From: Ilex aquifolium
Lineage: Eukaryota > Streptophyta > Magnoliopsida > Aquifoliales > Aquifoliaceae
Assembly: GCA_951799425.1 (NCBI GenBank)
Contig: OX637392.1
Coordinates: forward strand, 33,130,093 to 33,194,092
Length of the DNA: 64,000 nucleotides
Direction of reading: 5' to 3'
The position numbers and the translations under genes were made by a program. Under the pieces are notes generated by a model. It saw only the letters and a program-made list of their open reading frames with translations. It was not told where the DNA came from and ran no database searches. This document shows, one piece after another, positions 35,440 to 47,583 of the stretch. Position 1 is the stretch's first letter; each line of letters begins with the position of its first letter.

Positions 35440-37070
35440 ACGTGATCTAGGACCAAACATGAATAGAAATCTAGACCCACCCGAGGATGTTGGAGACAAT
35501 TTTGGGGATGATGGTGCTAACAATCCGAGGGGCGGGGGAGTGCAAAATCCCTGAGTGAAAAACCCCCGAATGCAATTCCCCCTTCGAGAAATGAAGAAAA
35601 TAATCTCCCTATTGATATCCTGACGAGATCAATGAGAGATTATCTCCAACCTACCCGAAGCACCACCCCCTCATGCATACTTCTACCTGTGCAAGCGCAT
35701 GGCTTTGTTGTAAAATCGGGCATGTTTCAATTACTTCCTCAATTCCATAGCATGGAACGAGAAAAATCCTTACCTACACATTAAAGAGTTTGAGGAAATA
35801 GTTGAAACATTCATTTCCAATCATGTCATGGAGGACATGGCACACATGAAATTATTCCCTTGTTCTCTCAAGGACAAAGCAAAAACTTGGTTGAACTCCT
35901 TGAAACCCAGCTCGATAAGTTCTTAGGCGCAAATGTTATCCGAATTTCTAAACAATTTTTTTCGGTGCCCAAGAAAACTGCCCTAAAAAAAATTCAAAAA
36001 TATTCTAAAAAACCAAATGAGCAGCTCTATTAGTGTTGGGATAGATACAAGGACTTGTTGCACTCCATTCCACATCATGGCTTCAAACCGTGGCAATTAA
36101 TTAGTTTCTTCTACGAAGGAATTACGTCGGGCCACCGACAGTTCATCGACACGATGTGCAACAGATAGTTTTTGAGTAACGATCCTAATGAGGCCCTAGA
36201 GTACTTTAACACATTAGCGGAGAATGCCCAAAATTGGGATATCACGGATCTTACCGATGTGTCAACGTCCTCTCCGAGAAGTTAACCAATTGGGCGGGGA
36301 TGTATAACTTGCGCGACCAAAAAGATTTGCTTGCTAAGATAGCAAAATTATCCCGTAAGGTGGAGAGCTTGGAGGTTAATAAGAGGCATGAGGTGTCGAA
36401 TGTCACTAAGGCCGAGAAATCTTGCTCGATATGTGAGAGTGTTGAGTCCAAACATTCCGGAACTCAAGGAAGTTTATCGTGAGCAAGTAAATGCATTTAA
36501 CCAAAGTAGGTAGTAATATTTTCCACACTCTAGCACATACAATCTGGGATGGAGCTCCCACGTGAACTTCAATTGGAAGAATGACAACCCTATTCCTCAT
36601 TGGTCCTCCTCATTATCACATCCTATCTCACCTAAGAAAAATCAAACACTTTATGATCATAGTCCGTCATCTAGCTCCCAATATCCAAGGTTCAATCCAT
36701 AAGTGTTTTCGCAAAACCCACCTCAACAAGGGTTTGGTTGACAAGGCCCACCCAATACTCCCACATACCAACCTCCTCACAAGAGAAATTTGGAGGATGT
36801 TATGCATCAATTCATTCAGAGTCAAACCACAATCAAAAACCAAAATGCAACCGCTTTTAATGACATTCAGACACAAATCACTAATTTGACTAATGCTATG
36901 GGGTCTTTCATACAAGAAAAAGGGAAATTTCCCGCTCTACCCCAAGAAAACCCAAAAGGTCAACATGTGATTGAATCATCCGATGTTACTAAAGAGAGTT
37001 TTGAGCAACTCAAGGCTATCACCACTCTTAGGAGTGGACTTGAATGTGAATGATTGTCCTATCCCGCCCC
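35440..37070 (+). pseudogene. Element X gag region, fossil
   Basis: Remnant of the same gag subtype as in Z: a start block like NMNIDQDPSEDVGDNF, the core with FYEGITSGHRQFIDTMC, a cysteine remnant and the EDVMHQFIQSQT block. It ends near the LRSG block before protease. Many breaks. Confidence 0.8.
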
Positions 37071-37130
37071 TATCCCCAAAAGGTTGAGGCCACCTACTAA
37101 AAATTGCTAACTATTCTGATATCCTTGAAA

Positions 37131-37138
37131 TGTTTAAG
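37131..37138. repeat. 8-bp target-site duplication of the hAT element, left copy
   Basis: TGTTTAAG, repeated at 37804-37811. An 8-bp duplication is the hallmark of hAT transposition. Confidence 0.9.
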
Positions 37139-37803
37139 TAGGGGTGGTAATTTTTGACATGACACGATAACTCGATACGAACACGACACGAATAAATGGA
37201 TTTGGGTTGACTATTTTTTTGTACAAACCCGTGTATGACACGACCCGTCAACACGAAATGTTAATGTGTCGTGTTCGGGTTCAACCCGCTTAACCCGAAT
37301 TGACCCGTCAACACGAAGTTTTAACTAGAAGGAGATTGACCTGGCCTTTTCGTCGCATGTATGAGTTTTCATGTTTTGATGGTTTATTTTTTCCATTACT
37401 TCTGATATTTAATTTGGTTGCGTGATGTACGATTAACATATTTAATTAGTATTATATAAATAAAATATTAATTATTTGTAACTGTTTATCAAACACTGAC
37501 ATAATTATTGTATAAAAAAGATATTATTACTCATTATTATTATTATTATTATTAAGTTAATTTTTAGTTTGTATAAAAAGTATGAGGAGATATTCAATTA
37601 AGTGAAAATAAAATCTTAGCGTTAAATTTTTATTCAAAGTTTATGTGGGTCAACACGAATACGAACACGACACGAAAATAAACAGGTCAACTCGACACGA
37701 CACGATTAGTTAAATGGGTTGAGTTAGGGTTAACTAATATTCGACACGACTAATGTTCGACACGACACGAACCCGACACAACACGACCCGATTGCCACCC
37801 CTA
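37139..37803. mobile_element. Non-autonomous hAT transposon, 665 bp
   Basis: A plain DNA transposon with terminal inverted repeats TAGGGGTGGTAAT (left) and TAGGGGTGGCAAT (right, read inward), one mismatch in 13, and the 8-bp duplication TGTTTAAG on both sides. The subterminal 150 bases on each side are full of CACGACACGA, GACACGAC and CGACCCG words, as expected for transposase-binding repeats. The core is AT-rich with an ATT run at 37531-37551. There is no reading frame for a transposase, so it depends on an autonomous hAT. It interrupts the gag-protease region of X and so is younger than X. Strand cannot be assigned. Confidence 0.92.
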
Positions 37804-37811
37804 TGTTTAAG
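37804..37811. repeat. 8-bp target-site duplication of the hAT element, right copy
   Basis: TGTTTAAG, identical to 37131-37138. Confidence 0.9.
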
Positions 37812-38043
37812 CAGGTAAAGATTAACATTCCTCTCCTTGATGCCATCAATAAAATTTCCTCTTGTGCAAAAATATTGAAGGATTTATGTACTGTAAAGAG
37901 GAAGTTGAATGTGCATAAGAAAGCCTTCCTTACCGAGCAAGTGAGTTCCATCATGAGGATAAATACTCCACCCAAGTGCAAGGATCCCTGTTGCCCCCAC
38001 AGTTGCCATCACCGTTGGAAATTGCCGAGTGGAGCAAGCATTG

Positions 38044-38048
38044 CTAGA
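38044..38048. repeat. Target-site duplication of solo LTR d, left copy
   Basis: CTAGA, repeated at 42638-42642. Confidence 0.88.
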
Positions 38049-39160
38049 TGATTGAGCAACAAACGTTGTGTTCCTAACCCCTTAAGTACTATCCCTTAGA
38101 AGCCAAAGTGTATGAACGAAAGGGAGTGTCACTCTCCCTAGGGATAGTGTCAAAAGAAAAGGGCAAGGGGAAAGGAAATAGGTTGGTGGAAATGTGATAT
38201 GTGAATGCACAAAAATGCTCCCCAATCGCAAGGAGACTTTCGTGGGTCGTGTTTTACTTGGTGGTATTCCAAGGTCGTCTCCTCAGGGAAGGAAAGTTCA
38301 AGTTGTGTGAAGGTGATTTTGCAAAAGGTAAAGAAAGTGAAAAATATTTTGTTTGAGTTTTGTGGTTGTGTTTGTGAATGGAAATGCAAGAAAAACACGT
38401 GTTGGTTAATCCGAAGAGGTCATTCCAATGGGAATACCAAATCAACTCAAGCCTTCCCCCAATGGTGCATAGATGAACGATTGATTCGTGGGAAGCTTGG
38501 GACTAAAGGGAGGTGAGGATCCTGGCATAACCCGTGACAATGCCTACAGGATATCAAAGACTCACAACCACGTCCTCACCCCAACCCAGTCAAACCGAAC
38601 CATCGTACACCGAGAGGAGGAAAGAAAATGAGTTGAAATGGCACACCCAAGAGGAGGTCTCCCTTAGATTAGCCAACTAAAAATCTAGCTACTCATGCAT
38701 AAAAGAAAGACATACAATATGTAAAGAGACATGGTATTGAAATGGAGATTAAAACTTAGCTCAATGCCAGAAATCGTAAACTATGAAGAAAAATATTTAA
38801 TACCCATTTCAAAGCATGAAAATGAAGAAAACTTAAACAACAATGGTGAAATGTAGAACATGTAACTAAACTTGAAATATACTTGACATAGATGAGATTA
38901 AAGTGAAAGAGTTAAGGATTACAAGAAATTAAAGCTTACAACAATTGAAATGGAGAAGAGAATGGAAAAATCTAAGCTTTTCTATCTACTATTCATCATC
39001 TTCTTCCTTGGATTTTCTACGCTTAGGTAGCCACCGTTGAATGCTTGTTGAATGCTGAATATATGGAGTGTGTCTTGCATTTTCGTGCATGGAGGGTCCC
39101 CTAGCATGAGTGTGCAGGTCTCTCATCAGTGGGAGGTTGAATGATGGCTTTCACAGGCTA

Positions 39161-41512
39161 TGTAACGCCCCAAAACACACCCTGGACGGCATTACATACT
39201 AAAACCATTTACATCATGAGAGCACTAATATCATCCATAAATAAATTAAACTTCATTCATCATCCATAAAATATTTACATCATTATCCAAAAGAATATGC
39301 CCAACCATGGCATTTACATCTCAAAAATTAATTAAAGTAGCACAGCGGAATAGCAAAAGAAACTAGACCTTACAGTGTCCAAAAGAATAACCTAGTCTAG
39401 TACAAAAGAAGCTACATCTCTACATATCCACCTCGGGATCTAGGTTCCCCTCGAGTGGAGCCTCCCAATGCCCTGACTCGTCGATGCCGAGATCCTCCTC
39501 TAGCACCAAATCTGAAAAATGTAATTTGTAGGGGATGAGCACGAAGCTCTGTAGCAAAATCTTCCCAACTCAAACAAGGTTTATAAAAATATAAAACGGG
39601 TCGGTCACATTTCGAAAATAATATATATCAATTTTTTTAAAGGAAAAACAGGACAGTTTAAAGAGATCTCAAGTTTAAGCCATAACAACAATCAAGTAAA
39701 AGAATAAATTAAACTGAACAAAAATACACCGTGTCCAAAGTTAGGCCAATTCGGAAGGGCGTCTTCCGATGCATTGTCCCATACCAATGCACCGGCCAAG
39801 ACGTTCCAACTCATCATCCCATGTATATTGGTTCATCCCCGTACCATGTATGTTGATTGCTTCTCATGAATCTACCCAACGATTATACCTAGTCCACCAA
39901 TTACAATCACAATCACAAACACTTTAGGAAAAGGCGTCTACCATCCCTCTGGCAGTGACGAGTCCCTTCCCAGGAAAAGTATACCATCCCTTGTTCGAAC
40001 TCCAGTGAACGATAGTGGTCGCATTACCACATGACAACCCACTACAAGTGTTAGGAAACCATCACCCCCACTGGGATAGACTAACCTCTAACACTCTACG
40101 GCATCTCTCGAAGGCAATCCAAGTCCCTCACAACAACCATACAATTGAGGAAACCAAAATATTCTCAATTCATCAACATTTCAAGGAATTACCAAATTTC
40201 ACAATTTCTAATATAATGTTTCATAATATGATGGAAGAAAGTGAGCAAGAGATCATCATAAGTAACATTTTGGTGTACAATATCAAACACTAAAGTTTTG
40301 AAAGCAATACCAAGGAAAAATAGAGGGAAAAGTCCATTTCTCTTTAGAACCAAGGTTTGAAGATGAAAAAGAGAAATTTAATAGTTACCCAACCATCACA
40401 ATGTTCAAAACATGGCATTTATTTCAAGAGGAACAAGAATCATGTATTTCTTATCATGTATATAAGGATGAGAGTGAAAAACATATATATATACATAAAC
40501 CCTAGCCTCAATGTAAGAGATTAGGAAGAAATCCCCTACCTCAACCAAGTATCTCTAGCAACCCAAGCTTTAAAGACTCCCTTTTCCCCTTTTTCTTGCT
40601 CCCTTGCTACTTTCTCTTTTGGTTCTAAGAGGTTTGAGTGAGGGTGAAGTGAAATTATAGAAGAGGGAATGGATGGAGAAGTGAAATCTTGAAAACTAGG
40701 GCTTTGATCTTGTAAATCTCTCCCAATATTTGTGTTTTTCTCTCCCTCTTTTGCTCTCTAAGGGTGCCTAGGGTTTGGATGGGTGAAATGAGGCTAAAAA
40801 AGTTGACATTATGTATTTATAGTGGAGCTAGGACCGACTGTTCGCGAGTTGAAAATTTCGGATTTTTACAGCGACTACCGGTAGCTGATTTTGACTACCG
40901 GTAGCTCGGGTACATTGGCACTCGACTACCTGTTGACTACCGGTAGCTCGGGTACACTGGACACTCGACTACCGGTAGCTCGGGCACACTGGACCATTGA
41001 CTACCGGTAGTTACTGCCCAGATTTTATGCTTCAACTTCAAGTGCAGTTTTGACCCATTTAGAGGTCGAATTGGAAAATTTTCATGAGAGACACTTTTGT
41101 AGCCCTAGATGTCTAATATCTGCTTTCCCAATTTCAGATCAATTGGAGTTAGGAATAAAAAGTTATGATCGAAATAGTAGACCGTGTCCAAAATCCTTTA
41201 TACCTAAATTTTCTCTAAAATGTGTTTTAACTCCAAAATACTTCCTAACTTCTAATACACCCCATATCACCTCTCCCAAGGTTTTTCGACCTTCCGGACT
41301 CAATGGAAACCTTATTTTGACCTAAATCCATTTAGAAACTTACTTAATCCCTCTTCTCAAGCTTACACACCTTCAAAACTTCAACTTCCAAATTAATTTG
41401 CATCTCTAGTTTTTTTTTTATTCCTACCATCACTACACATATCCGCATTTTTTACAACTATTATTTAATATATATCTATATACATATATAAACGAAAATG
41501 CGGGGTGTTACA
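39161..41512 (-). repeat. Tekay-type solo LTR inside LTR d
   Basis: 2352 bp. On the minus strand it starts TGTAACACCCCGCATTTTCG and ends GGGGCGTTACA. The duplication GGCTA lies on both sides (39156-39160 and 41513-41517). It matches the solo LTR at 50171-52747 in its first 60 bases and in the CGGAATAGC and CCCCTACAAA sections, and is a subfamily distinct from the 18205 element. No internal region remains. It contains a CTACCGGTAG island at 40874-41012. Confidence 0.9.
40874..41012 (-). promoter_or_regulatory. CG-palindrome island (CTACCGGTAG) in the Tekay-type solo LTR
   Basis: Five perfect CTACCGGTAG words in 140 bases. Some of them sit on a repeat of about 30 bases with GCTCGGGTACACTGGA. 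It lies upstream of a TATA-like word on the minus strand (ATAAATACAT, about 40812-40821). Confidence 0.8.
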
Positions 41513-41732
41513 GGCTAGGACAAGCCTAGCCTGCAACTCCCCAGGCAGCCCACTCCTCTCCCATCCTCCTTGAATGCCAAGCCTCAAAAGTCTTCCATTG
41601 TGTAAGGGAAGCATGAAAATGTGTAAGGAAATGTTGGGGGGCAAGTGGGAGAAGCATTGGTGGGACCCCCAAGCAAGTGGGAAGTGATTTGGAGGCATTT
41701 CGGGCTGTTCAGGCACGGCGTACCGGTATTGA

Positions 41733-42136
41733 GTAGATGAAATATAGAGTCCCTATATCCTTGTGGTTAGTGGAGAACAGCCATCGGACCGGATTTGTCG
41801 TAAAATTGAGATTATTTCGTTTCTTTCCTTATCAGAGAGGGGCCCCTTAGGGAGCGGGGCTTCTTTATTGAAAAAAGGGGGGGGGAGGTCCGGAAAGCCC
41901 TCACTTTATTGATGGGAAATTTGGATCCCCTTTTCCTCTCACCCTCCCCCGGTTCTGGTTCAGGAAAGGGTCAACGCAAGAATCTTACTTCGAAGCAATC
42001 TCTGGAGTTTTCCCTTATCCGAACGGGTTTTGCAAGAAAATAGGATTTCATATTGAGCTCCAAATATACGCTATTGGGATGGGATGGCTCCTACTAGCTC
42101 TCCCCCCCTAAGAACCGCACGTGCGAGTTCCCCCGC
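41733..42136. other. Mitochondrial-like patch (probable NUMT) inside LTR d
   Basis: About 400 bases unlike the surrounding LTR in base make-up: C/G runs, GGGGCCCCTTAGGGAGCGGGGC, and a hairpin-rich end. Read on the minus strand it ends in GAACTCGCACGTGCGGTTCT, a word typical of plant mitochondrial group II introns. Both edges touch GCGTACCGGTA words of the LTR island, so it could have been captured there by end-joining. A chloroplast or other source is less likely but not excluded. I see no reading frame. Confidence 0.6.
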
Positions 42137-42637
42137 GTACCGGTACTTCGTACACCAGTAGCTTCGGCGTACCGGTACTATTTTTCTACTCCGGATCAGT
42201 CTTCGTAGAATTGGCATAACTTTTGATCTAACCGTCCGATTGAGCTGAAATTTTGACACAATATAGAAGACATCCAGATCTACAATTTTCATGTTTTGAA
42301 ATTTTTCAGATTCGAAGTGGATCATGGTCAAAATGGAGGAAAACGAGGCTCTTCAACCCAGTGGTGTGGCTGCTGGCGCTTTTGTTCCCAAACACCAATA
42401 CCTCCTTGATTTCTTCACTTTTAAGCCTCCAAATCTTCATGTAATGTGTACATGCCCTCACCACACATCCATCATAGTTGCAAGGTCCTAAAATACATGA
42501 TTTAAGCTATAAAAACATGCAACATCGAGAATTCAACATTATTCATAAAATCGGCTAACTCTAAGTACTTAGATGCAAAAGTTGAGTTAAAATGCATGTA
42601 ATGAGGCCTTGAAATATACAATATTTTGTGCTCATCA

Positions 42638-42642
42638 CTAGA
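42638..42642. repeat. Target-site duplication of solo LTR d, right copy
   Basis: CTAGA, identical to 38044-38048. Confidence 0.88.
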
Positions 42643-44081
42643 CTTGGGGGCAATTGTCAACCTCCTACCCTTCTTGACGTCTTAACAACTACAACTTGAG
42701 GAGTTGAAACCAACCTCTATCACTCTTCAACTAGCAGATAGAAGCATGATAACACCAAGGGGAGTAGTGGAGGATGTGTTGGTCCAAGTGGACAAATTTT
42801 ATTTTCCCATTTATTTCATTGTGCTTGATACTCACCCCGTTGCTAAACCTAATTCACATATCTCTATCATATTAGGTAGGTCTTTCCTTGTAACTTCTAA
42901 TGCCGTGATCCATTGTAGGTGTGGTCTAATGAAGCTTGCATTTGGAAACATGACAATAGATCTCAATGTGTTCAACCTTTACAAGCAACCGGGGGATGAT
43001 GAGGAGATTCATGAAGTCAATAGGATTGACACATTGGTGGAGCATCACATGGATTTTCTGTGCCATGAAAGCGTGAAGGAGGAAGAGTTCATTGAGGATG
43101 TGGAATCGGAGAATGTGCAAGGGGTGGGGACTTGGACCACGACATTTGAAAAACTACCACCACAAGAAAATAAAATTTTTCCATCCATAGTGCAACCACC
43201 CAATTTGAAGTTGAAGTCATTACCATCCACACTTAAATATGCATTCTTGGGGAAACACCAAACATTTCCAGTGGTGATAAGCTCTTCATTGGAGCCAAAG
43301 CAAAAGGAAGAGTTGTTAGGAGTCTTGAGGAAGCATAAAGGAGCCATCGGTTAAACCATCGCCGACATCAAGGGAATTAGCCCTCTCATTTGTACTCATA
43401 GAATATATCTTGAATAAGACACCAAGCTATCCCGACAACCACAAAGAAGACTCAATCCCATCATGAAGGATGTGGTTAGAGATGAAGTGCTCAAGCTACT
43501 TGAAGTGGGAATTATCTTTGCAATTGTCGATAGTAAATAGGTTAGCCCCACACAAGTGGTACCAAAGAAGTCAAGATTGAAGGTGGTGGCCAATGAGGAG
43601 AATGAGTTGATTCTGACACGGGTGGTCACCAGTTGAAGAGTTTGCATTGATTACGAGAAGCTTAACTCATGCACTCGAAAAGATCACTTCTCGCTACCAT
43701 TCCTTGATCAAGTGTTGGAGAGGGTAACTGGACATCTTTTCTATTATTTCCTAGATGGATACTTCAGCTACAATCAAATAGAGATCGCCCTGGAAGATCA
43801 AGAGAAAACCAAATTCCTATGCCCCTTTTGGAACATATGCCTATCGCCAAATGTTATTTGGGCTATGCAATGCCCCAGGAACTTTTCAAAGATGTATGAT
43901 GGGGATATTCAGTGACATGGTGGAAAATATTGTGGAATTTTTTGTGGAAAACTTCTCAGTGTTTGGGGACTCGTACGAAGGATGTTTGAAAAATTTGGAG
44001 AGAGTTTTAGAGAGATACGAAGAGAAGAATTTGGTGCTTCACTAGGAGAAGTGCCATTTCATGGTAACTCAAGGGATTATG
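42638..44081 (+). pseudogene. Element X protease and reverse transcriptase, fossil stretch
   Basis: Plus-strand remnant with the Athila protease block (LADRSMITPRGVVEDVLVQVDKFYFP near 42730, split here only for recognition), an ISIILGRSF segment and an acidic linker. The first half of reverse transcriptase follows from about 43430. Composite insert Y starts at 44082. Several breaks. Confidence 0.85.
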
Positions 44082-44455
44082 TGATTAACCCTAGAAAGTG
44101 CATTAATTAGTTAGGTTAACGAGTTAATGGTGTGCGTTAATTAGATTAAAAGTACGGTGTTACAGCAAATTAGGGTTAATGCGGTAATCCATTGTTTTGC
44201 AGTGTTTGTGCGTAAAATGCCACAAGTTAGCAGGGTTAAAGTGTTAAAGCCAAATTAGCAGGGGGACGCAAATGTAATTTCATCATCATCATGTCAAGCA
44301 AAGAAGGACTTCAACCGTCAAAATCCAGTGACATAGGGGCATCCAGACGGTCACCCTAAACCGCCTTAGCTTCTTTGCCCTCTCATTGGTTGAATTGTGC
44401 AACAAGCTATCCTTGATTGGTCCTTCTTCATTCTGCCTCCAACCGCCTCAAGCCC

Positions 44456-44466
44456 TCTATAAACAG
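44456..44466 (+). promoter_or_regulatory. TATA box in the left part of insert Y
   Basis: CTCTATAAACA followed by a GAGAGA-rich leader, as in the N LTR. A half-kept CCAGACGGTCACC word lies about 110 bases upstream, where N has its CG palindromes. Confidence 0.55.
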
Positions 44467-44823
44467 GCTAGTCCAGTCCATTTCCAGCATGTTCGAAAGG
44501 AGAGAAGTCCAGAGAGAGTGGAGAAAAGAAGGAGAGTCAAGTTCAGTCAAAAAACATCCAAAAACAGTCAGTGAGAGTGAGAGAGAGTCAAAAATAGTGT
44601 GGCGAAGCCCGACCGAACCTTTTTCCAGCCAGCTTTCCGGCTTATCTCCAGCCGAAGTTTTTCTTATTTTCTACATTTCTGTTATACCTTTCTACTTGGA
44701 GGGTTGAACCTCTGCCACTTTTGTGTCCTAACCAGTATTAAGGGTGGTCGTGCTTTAGCTATTCCTTGGGGAAGGAGTGTATGTGTTTTATTTAGTGTTG
44801 TAATGGAACTGTCTCACACAACG

Positions 44824-45561
44824 TAGACGGGGGTAGGGCTCTCACTGACTATGTGGCCCTCACCTATAAGGACCCGACCACGTTCAAAGGAACAACGTTG
44901 GTCGGGGGCCTCAAGCACTCGTACGAGGTAATGAATAAGGTACTCCATTACAATCTGATGCCCCGGGGTTCGGAAAAGAACCTGAACATCGAGAAGCTGG
45001 CCTTACTCCGCACTTTCATGACGGGTGTGGTAATGGATGTGGCATATTTAATTTTTTAGGATATGCCGGAGTTTGCCAAGGCCGCAAAGCCGAAGGCAAA
45101 TCTCCCCTTTGGCAGCCTTGTCACCAAGCTGTGCGATCATGCCAAGGTGAAGCACTATGCACACGATGCTCTCCTTCCCCAGAGACTAGAGCGATCAGGA
45201 AGTCTAGCAGCACCAAAAGAGCTGCCAGGACTGGGGGAGAGAGACTTAGAGCTCCGAGGCCAGAGCCGTTAGCAGCCGGACCATCTTCATCAACACCTCC
45301 ACCACCTGCACCTGCTCCTGCTCGCACTATGTCACAGCGCATGGACGCACTGGAGTCCACCATGCATGGGCTGTCGATTATGCTGACACGACTATTCCAG
45401 CACACATTCTCGAGTGAGCCCATCCTCAGAGAACCTCCATAGCCCCCAACTGGTCTGTCGACTTTAGCTCCTGTGCCTTCCATGACTATAGAGGTGGACG
45501 ACGACGACGATGAGGAGTCTGAGACCGAGGGGGAGGATGCTTTCGATGAGGAGGATGATTA
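44824..45561 (+). pseudogene. Env-like remnant in insert Y
   Basis: Plus-strand remnant of the Athila env-like region. It has the FKGTTLVGGLKHSYEVMNKVLHYNL-type block (compare FRGTVLSGGLKHVYGLLNK in Z), LPFGSLVTKLCDHAKV, a short Ala/Pro-rich linker, MDALESTMHG and an acidic D/E tail. The N-terminal part is not present. Broken, few breaks. Confidence 0.75.
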
Positions 45562-45870
45562 GGAGGACTTTTGTACTTTGTTTCTTTTGATTTTTGGATG
45601 TATAGTAGGGTTAGTTCATCAGCCAGTAGAAGTATCTTTAGGTTTTGGCCATTTTGTTTTGAAACTTGAACCCATTGTAAAGAACTTTAAAAAATGACCA
45701 ATGAAATACCACAATTGTTTTTTTTAATCATTGCCCAAAGCTATTTATTTAATTGCGCAATATGATTTTTGGATTTTGTGTGTTTGTATATTTGATTACA
45801 TGGATGGAATTTTTTTTTAGTTTACAGCTTGTGGTTTTTAAGTGAATGTTTGCCAGGGACTACCAAAGTT

Positions 45871-45884
45871 CAAGTTGGGGGGTG
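45871..45884 (+). promoter_or_regulatory. Polypurine tract in insert Y
   Basis: CAAGTTGGGGGGTG directly before the LTR that begins TGATTAGCACAAAATATTGC at 45885. Confidence 0.8.
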
Positions 45885-47583
45885 TGATTAGCACAAAATA
45901 TTGCATATTTTGTATGTTAATATGCCCTTTTATACTTGCTTTTGTTGTGACTTTGGGTAGAAATGCGCTTTATCTTCTCTTTATCGGAGTTTTGTGTAAA
46001 TGCAGGTAAAAGGATGTACATGATTCAAGTTAAGCCCCCATTGAACTATTATAAGTCAATGAAGATGAGGGGATAGCTTAAAGGAAGGCTTGGAGGGTGA
46101 AGAAACCAAGAAAAATACAATTTGGCAGAAAATCTTCCGGAAGGTTTGGCTAAAACCTTCCGGAAGGTTTTGCCTTGGTCTGCCTATTCACTGTCAAAAC
46201 CTTCCGGAACGTTTTGTCTAATGGAATGAATCTTCCGGAAGGTTTTTCTTATTGGTTTGCCATTTTAGCTGTTCCTACACAAACCTTCCGGAAGGTTTGT
46301 GTCGACCTTCCGGAATGTTTTGCCCAGATTGCCCAGACAGCCTACAACTCAAGCTCTGCCATTTGGGGGTCCCACCTATACTTCTCCCACTTGTCACCTG
46401 ACATCCCTTACACATCTATAGGCCTCCCATCACCTATGCTTGGAATTTGAAGGCTTGGGCATTTATAAGGAGGAGAGAGAAGAGGAAGAGCTGGGAGATG
46501 CAGGCTAGGCTTGTCCTAGCCTGCCTAATGCATCCAATCAGCCCCCTTTTTGATGGAAGGCCTATCACACACCTAAGGAGCTCTCCATGGACGAAAATAT
46601 AGAATTCATTATGTATTATTCAGTTGTATTGCATTGTAGAGAGAGAAGCTCTAGGTAGAAGACATAGTTAGAGAGATAAAGCTTATTTTTCTTGCATTTC
46701 TTCAATCCATTTCACTTGTAATCTTCTGTAAGACTTGTGTAAGCTTCATTTAATGTCTTTAATGTCATTTATTACAAGTGTATTGCAAGTTTAGTTCTCC
46801 ATTTTGGTTTTCACCATTGTTGCAGGTAGTTTTCTTCATTTCAAGTTTTAAAATGGGTATTGAATATTTCTAATCTTAGTTTAAGTTTTCTTGCATTAAA
46901 ATAAATTCCAATCTTCATTTCTTTACAATGTCTCTTCATTACATTTATATTCTTTCTTTAAATATAAGTAGCTAAGCTTATAGTTGGCTAATCCAAGGGA
47001 GAATTCCTCTTGGGTATGCTATTTCAACTTATTTTCATTCCTCCTCGTAGTGTACGTTGATTCGGTTTGACTAGGTTGAGTGTGGATGTGGTTGTGAGTC
47101 TTTGATATCCCGTAGACTTGTCATAGGGTATGCTTCGATCCTCACCTCCATCTTAGTCCCTCACTTCCCACGAATCAATCGAACATCTAGACACCATTGG
47201 AGGAAGGTCTCTAGTTGATTTGGCATTCTCATTGGTATGACATCTTCGGATTAGCCAACACTTGTTCCATTTCATTTTCTATCACAAACACAAATCGCCA
47301 AATTCAAACATCAAAGATTTTTACACTTTTCATTTTTCACCCAAAATCACTTTCAACACGATTCACCTCCTTCCTTGAGGAGACGAATTTGGAATACGAT
47401 TTCCAAGTAAAACACGACATTTGAAAGTCTCCTTGTGCTTGGGGAGCACTTTTGTTCACACACACACATTTCATTCCACACATCCATTTTCCCATCTCTT
47501 GCATTGAACCCAAGTGAGACTAACACTCACTCACACATAAGCCATATACACATTGAGGGTTCATTTTCGGAGAGTAGGGAATG
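45885..47583 (+). repeat. LTR-A copy in insert Y
   Basis: About 1.7 kb, very close to LTR a at its start. It carries a CCTTCCGGAAGG island (46133-46322) and the common LTR-A words. Its last 30 or so bases do not match the usual AATCA end and run into N-type LTR sequence. Confidence 0.78.
46133..46322 (+). promoter_or_regulatory. CG-palindrome island (CCTTCCGGAAGG) in the Y LTR
   Basis: Six copies of ACCTTCCGGAAGGTTT or one-change variants in 190 bases, the same core and place as in LTR a. Confidence 0.8.

Larger units (their letters stand above)
37804..38048 (+). pseudogene. Element X gag-protease boundary, fossil stretch
   Basis: Plus-strand remnant with the MFKQVKINIPLLDAI block and AKILKDLCTVKRKLNVHKKAF, the conserved lead-in to the Athila protease. 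Solo LTR d starts at 38049. Confidence 0.85.
38049..42637 (-). repeat. Solo LTR d (Athila LTR-A family) with two nested inserts
   Basis: A minus-strand LTR with CTAGA on both sides and no internal region. Its first 200 bases nearly match the LTRs of Z (49594 and 63783), so it belongs to the same subfamily. Its LTR sequence covers 38049-39160, 41513-41732 and 42137-42637. The rest is a Tekay-type solo LTR and a mitochondrial-like patch. It carries a GTACCGGTAC island on both sides of that patch. Confidence 0.88.
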
